From Roseivirga thermotolerans (GTDB taxonomy: Bacteria > Bacteroidota > Bacteroidia > Cytophagales > Cyclobacteriaceae), in assembly GCF_014653175.1 (NCBI RefSeq), contig NZ_BNAG01000002.1:1-64000 (forward strand): a DNA stretch of 64,000 bases, written 5' to 3'. The notes under the pieces were generated by a model. It was not told where the DNA came from and searched no databases. It saw only the letters and a program-made list of their open reading frames with translations. Shown here piece by piece: positions 62,023 through 64,000 of the stretch. Numbering within the stretch: position 1 is the first letter of the stretch; each line of letters starts with the position of its first letter. The position numbers and the translations under genes are program-made.

Positions 62023-63060
62023 TTAAAAGCGAGTAATTATGCTGACGCCCGGGAGCCCTTCGGTGCCTATTTTGGGCAAAAGCCTGCAGGCGTCTTCCAA
62101 GCTAATTTCGCTGTCAATCATTCGTTCAGGCTTAAGTCGGCCGGAAGCTATTTGTGCCATCATCTCTGGATACGCATGAGCCTGCATACCATGGCTTCCC
62201 AGTATTTCCAATTCGTTGGCCACTACTAGTTGCATGGGCAGCCTGGGTTCAAAATCGTTGCCTGCCAGTAACCCCACCTGCACGTGGCGTCCGCGTTTTC
62301 TTAAGTTGGCCACCGAATTGTAAGCAGTGTGTTTGCTACCCAAAGCATCAATAGAAAGGTGAGCCCCTCCATGACTTGCTTCTTTTACGGCCTCAATCAC
62401 CTCCACTTCGCGTGCATTTACCAGTACATCGGCACCCAAGTGCTGAGCCAGAGAAAGTGCTTTTGGCTGAATGTCTATGGCAATTACCTGTGCTCCGGCT
62501 GCTTTGGCAATCATAAGGGCCGAAAGGCCAACACCACCACAGCCATGAATAGCTACCCATTCTCCCTGTTTTAACCTTCCCTGATGAACCACAGCCCGAT
62601 ACGAGGTGATGAATCTACAGCCCAGGCTGGCTGCAGTTCGGAACTCCACACTGTCTGGTAGCTTTACCAGATTCACATCGGCATAGTGAATACTCACATA
62701 CTCCGCAAAACTGCCCCAATGGGTAAATCCCGGCTGAAATTGGTGGTCGCAGACCTGATGATTGCCGCTGGTGCATTGTTCGCAGTGGCCACAGCCGCCT
62801 ACAAAAGGCACGGTTACCCTGTCGCCCACCTTAAAGCGTTTTACACCCTTGCCGGTTTCTACAATGGTACCGGCCAGTTCATGTCCCGGTACATGGGGCA
62901 AACGAATGTCTGCATCGTGTCCCATCCACCCATGCCAGTCCGACCGGCATAAGCCGGTAGCATTTACCTGTAGTACTACTCCCCCGGCTACCACCGAAGG
63001 ATCCGGAACGGTTTCTATAGATATGGGGCCACCAAACGTATCAAAAATCGCAGCTTTCAT
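62023..63060 (-). CDS. Zinc-dependent alcohol dehydrogenase (MDR family)
   Basis: A 345-residue medium-chain dehydrogenase. Catalytic zinc ligands are in GLCRSDWHGW (Cys37 area) and GHE (near 60), structural zinc Cys residues are in CGHCEQCTSGNHQVCD (about 91-106), and the cofactor site GCGGVGLSALMIA (about 173-185) is followed by an acidic Asp in IAIDIQ, which suggests NAD. The start is the ATG at 63060, as the upstream codon is TTG. Substrate unknown (alcohol or aldehyde). It converges on the second DsrE gene. Confidence 0.92.
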   Translation of the reverse strand: MKAAIFDTFGGPISIETVPDPSVVAGGVVLQVNATGLCRSDWHGWMGHDADIRLPHVPGHELAGTIVETGKGVKRFKVGDRVTVPFVGGCGHCEQCTSGNHQVCDHQFQPGFTHWGSFAEYVSIHYADVNLVKLPDSVEFRTAASLGCRFITSYRAVVHQGRLKQGEWVAIHGCGGVGLSALMIAKAAGAQVIAIDIQPKALSLAQHLGADVLVNAREVEVIEAVKEASHGGAHLSIDALGSKHTAYNSVANLRKRGRHVQVGLLAGNDFEPRLPMQLVVANELEILGSHGMQAHAYPEMMAQIASGRLKPERMIDSEISLEDACRLLPKIGTEGLPGVSIITRF

Positions 63061-63146
63061 CAATCCTGAAAATTATTCCATCATTTCACACCTCAATCGT
63101 CTACGGTGTTTACATGATCGTTACATTTGAATATAAATCAATAGTT

Positions 63147-63797
63147 ATGAAAAAGTTATTTCTCCTCCTAAGCATTTGCTCAATTGTAGTCTTGAGCTCC
63201 TTTACCTCTGAAACTAAACGTTTTGAAGGCGACATAATCTACAGCATTACCTATGTGCAATTACCAGACGATTTGAAAGGCTATGAGTCTATGCTTCCCG
63301 GTGAGATCACCATGACCATTTCCGGCAACAAATCAATGTTGCGTCAGGAGGTTATGGGGGGTAGCCAAACTATTATCTCAGATGAAACATCGGGTACGGG
63401 AGAAATAATGATGGATATGATGGGGCAAAAATTCCATATCAAGCTAAGCAAAGAAGACATTGAAAAAGAAGAAGAGTCCATGGGTGAATCAACCGTAAAA
63501 TCGCTTGAAGGCTCAAAAACCATTTTGGGTTATAAGTGTCAAAAAGGCCAGCTTATTAATGGTGGACAAACCATAGACGTTTGGTATACCAAACAAATCG
63601 ATGCCACTCATAAGGAATTTGAAAAGCTTAATGGTTTTCCTCTGGAGTATGAAACAGAGGAGCAGGGCATGAAAATGCGCATAACAGCCACCAAGGTAGC
63701 CGAGCGTAAAGTAGATCCAAAAGAATTTGCCGTTCCCGAGGGATACACCACTTACACCATGGCTGAGTTCGAAAAGCTTATGGGGGGCGGCTATTAA
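63147..63797 (+). CDS. DUF4412 family exported protein
   Basis: A 216-residue protein with a signal peptide (MKKLFLLLSICSIVVL) followed by one DUF4412-type domain: FEGDIIYSITYVQ near 27, the MTISGNKSMLRQEVMGGSQTI run in part near 52, and ILGYKCQKGQLINGG near 125. Such proteins occur widely in Bacteroidota in the periplasm or outer membrane with unknown role. The ATG at 63147 is used because the longer frame from 63114 puts 11 residues before the signal peptide. It is followed 24 bases later by a truncated membrane-protein gene. Confidence 0.82.
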   Translation: MKKLFLLLSICSIVVLSSFTSETKRFEGDIIYSITYVQLPDDLKGYESMLPGEITMTISGNKSMLRQEVMGGSQTIISDETSGTGEIMMDMMGQKFHIKLSKEDIEKEEESMGESTVKSLEGSKTILGYKCQKGQLINGGQTIDVWYTKQIDATHKEFEKLNGFPLEYETEEQGMKMRITATKVAERKVDPKEFAVPEGYTTYTMAEFEKLMGGGY

Positions 63798-63821
63798 TTT
63801 TCAACCTTAAACAATTATCTC

Positions 63822-64000
63822 ATGTATACAGGACTTTTACATGCACATTCGGGCCTCCGGTGGGTAGTGCTCATTCTACTCATTGCGGCCATATTCAACG
63901 CCTTTGGTAAGAAAAATGGAGGCGTATGGACGGCCAAAGACAAAAAGATTACACTTTTTGCTATGGTGTTTACCCATATCCAACTGGTCTTGGGTATTAT
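63822..64000 (+). CDS. Membrane protein, truncated by the window end
   Basis: The frame starts with ATG at 63822 and runs open to the last base: 59 complete codons. It has a membrane helix (about 13-28, RWVVLILLIAAIFNAFG) and the start of a second one (about 46-59, ITLFAMVFTHIQLVLG). Conserved-looking His7, His9 and His55 suggest a heme or metal site as in cytochrome-b-like proteins, but too little is visible to decide. It may be co-transcribed with the DUF4412 gene. Confidence 0.65.
   Translation, partial: MYTGLLHAHSGLRWVVLILLIAAIFNAFGKKNGGVWTAKDKKITLFAMVFTHIQLVLGI

Overview
The window looks like a stretch of chromosome from a Bacteroidota bacterium, most likely of the Cytophagales lineage. 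The evidence is the type IX secretion genes sprA, porU and porV, families largely confined to this phylum (DUF4837, DUF4292), TonB energy transducers with the GGG-C-D-E carboxy-terminal signature, a long Thermus-type isocitrate dehydrogenase, and promoters of the Bacteroidota form TTTG-N20-TAnnTTTG instead of sigma-70 boxes. Species cannot be fixed from sequence reading alone. No insertion sequence, prophage, integrase, tRNA or CRISPR array was seen; the region reads as core chromosome with a few accessory islands.

Layout. 1-79: 3' end of a 5S rRNA and its terminator. 131-7321 (minus): MBL hydrolase, pssA, the T9SS sortase porU, its shuttle porV and a non-catalytic M16 protein. 7397-12683 (plus): FAD oxidoreductase, a very large TolB-like/beta-barrel protein, YicC RNase. 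12854-22874 (minus): ruvA-sprA-gcvH-vanZ-tonB and a second tonB. 22976-32594 (minus): envelope operon (flippase, TPR, DUF4292 lipoprotein, EnvC-like protein), a candidate structured RNA, tatA, gatA, MltD-like transglycosylase and a DUF4837 lipoprotein. 32697-36597: crotonase, icd, membrane class III cyclase, NTF2-like protein. 36718-39529: a bicarbonate-transporter (SbtA-like) operon with two small unknown proteins, a divergent LysR regulator and a SemiSWEET. 39642-42152: lipoprotein, atypical SDR, GspG-domain membrane protein, GyrI-like protein. 42367-46083: katG, a small Cys-rich protein and a WG-repeat protein. 46225-51164: E2 acyltransferase, cinA with a trans-sulfuration enzyme, alkB and a TfoX-like protein. 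51306-56721: a DUF6503-type lipoprotein and a four-gene operon of exported proteins ending in an 811-residue leucine-rich repeat protein. 56891-58722: fabF with its TetR regulator. 58948-61986: two paralogous exported DsrE proteins flanking a eukaryote-type (GT3) glycogen synthase. 62023-64000: zinc alcohol dehydrogenase, DUF4412 protein and a truncated membrane protein.

How the parts fit. Much of the left half builds or services the cell envelope: SprA is the T9SS outer-membrane channel, PorV shuttles cargo, PorU cleaves and attaches it, TonB proteins energise outer-membrane receptors, and the flippase, EnvC-like, MltD-like and PssA proteins make or remodel wall and membrane. The most likely undescribed system is the four-gene operon 52398-56721: all four products carry export signals, at least three share a related small domain, and the last has three copies of a WW-containing module each in front of a block of leucine-rich repeats. 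A second candidate is a folded RNA on the minus strand between the envC-like gene and tatA (27247-27383), whose covariation-like G-U pairs indicate the transcribed strand.

Several starts were moved inward from the longest reading frame because the longest version begins at TTG or GTG upstream of a clear ATG with a better signal peptide or family alignment; these choices are explained in each entry. porU and sprA, in contrast, appear to start at TTG.
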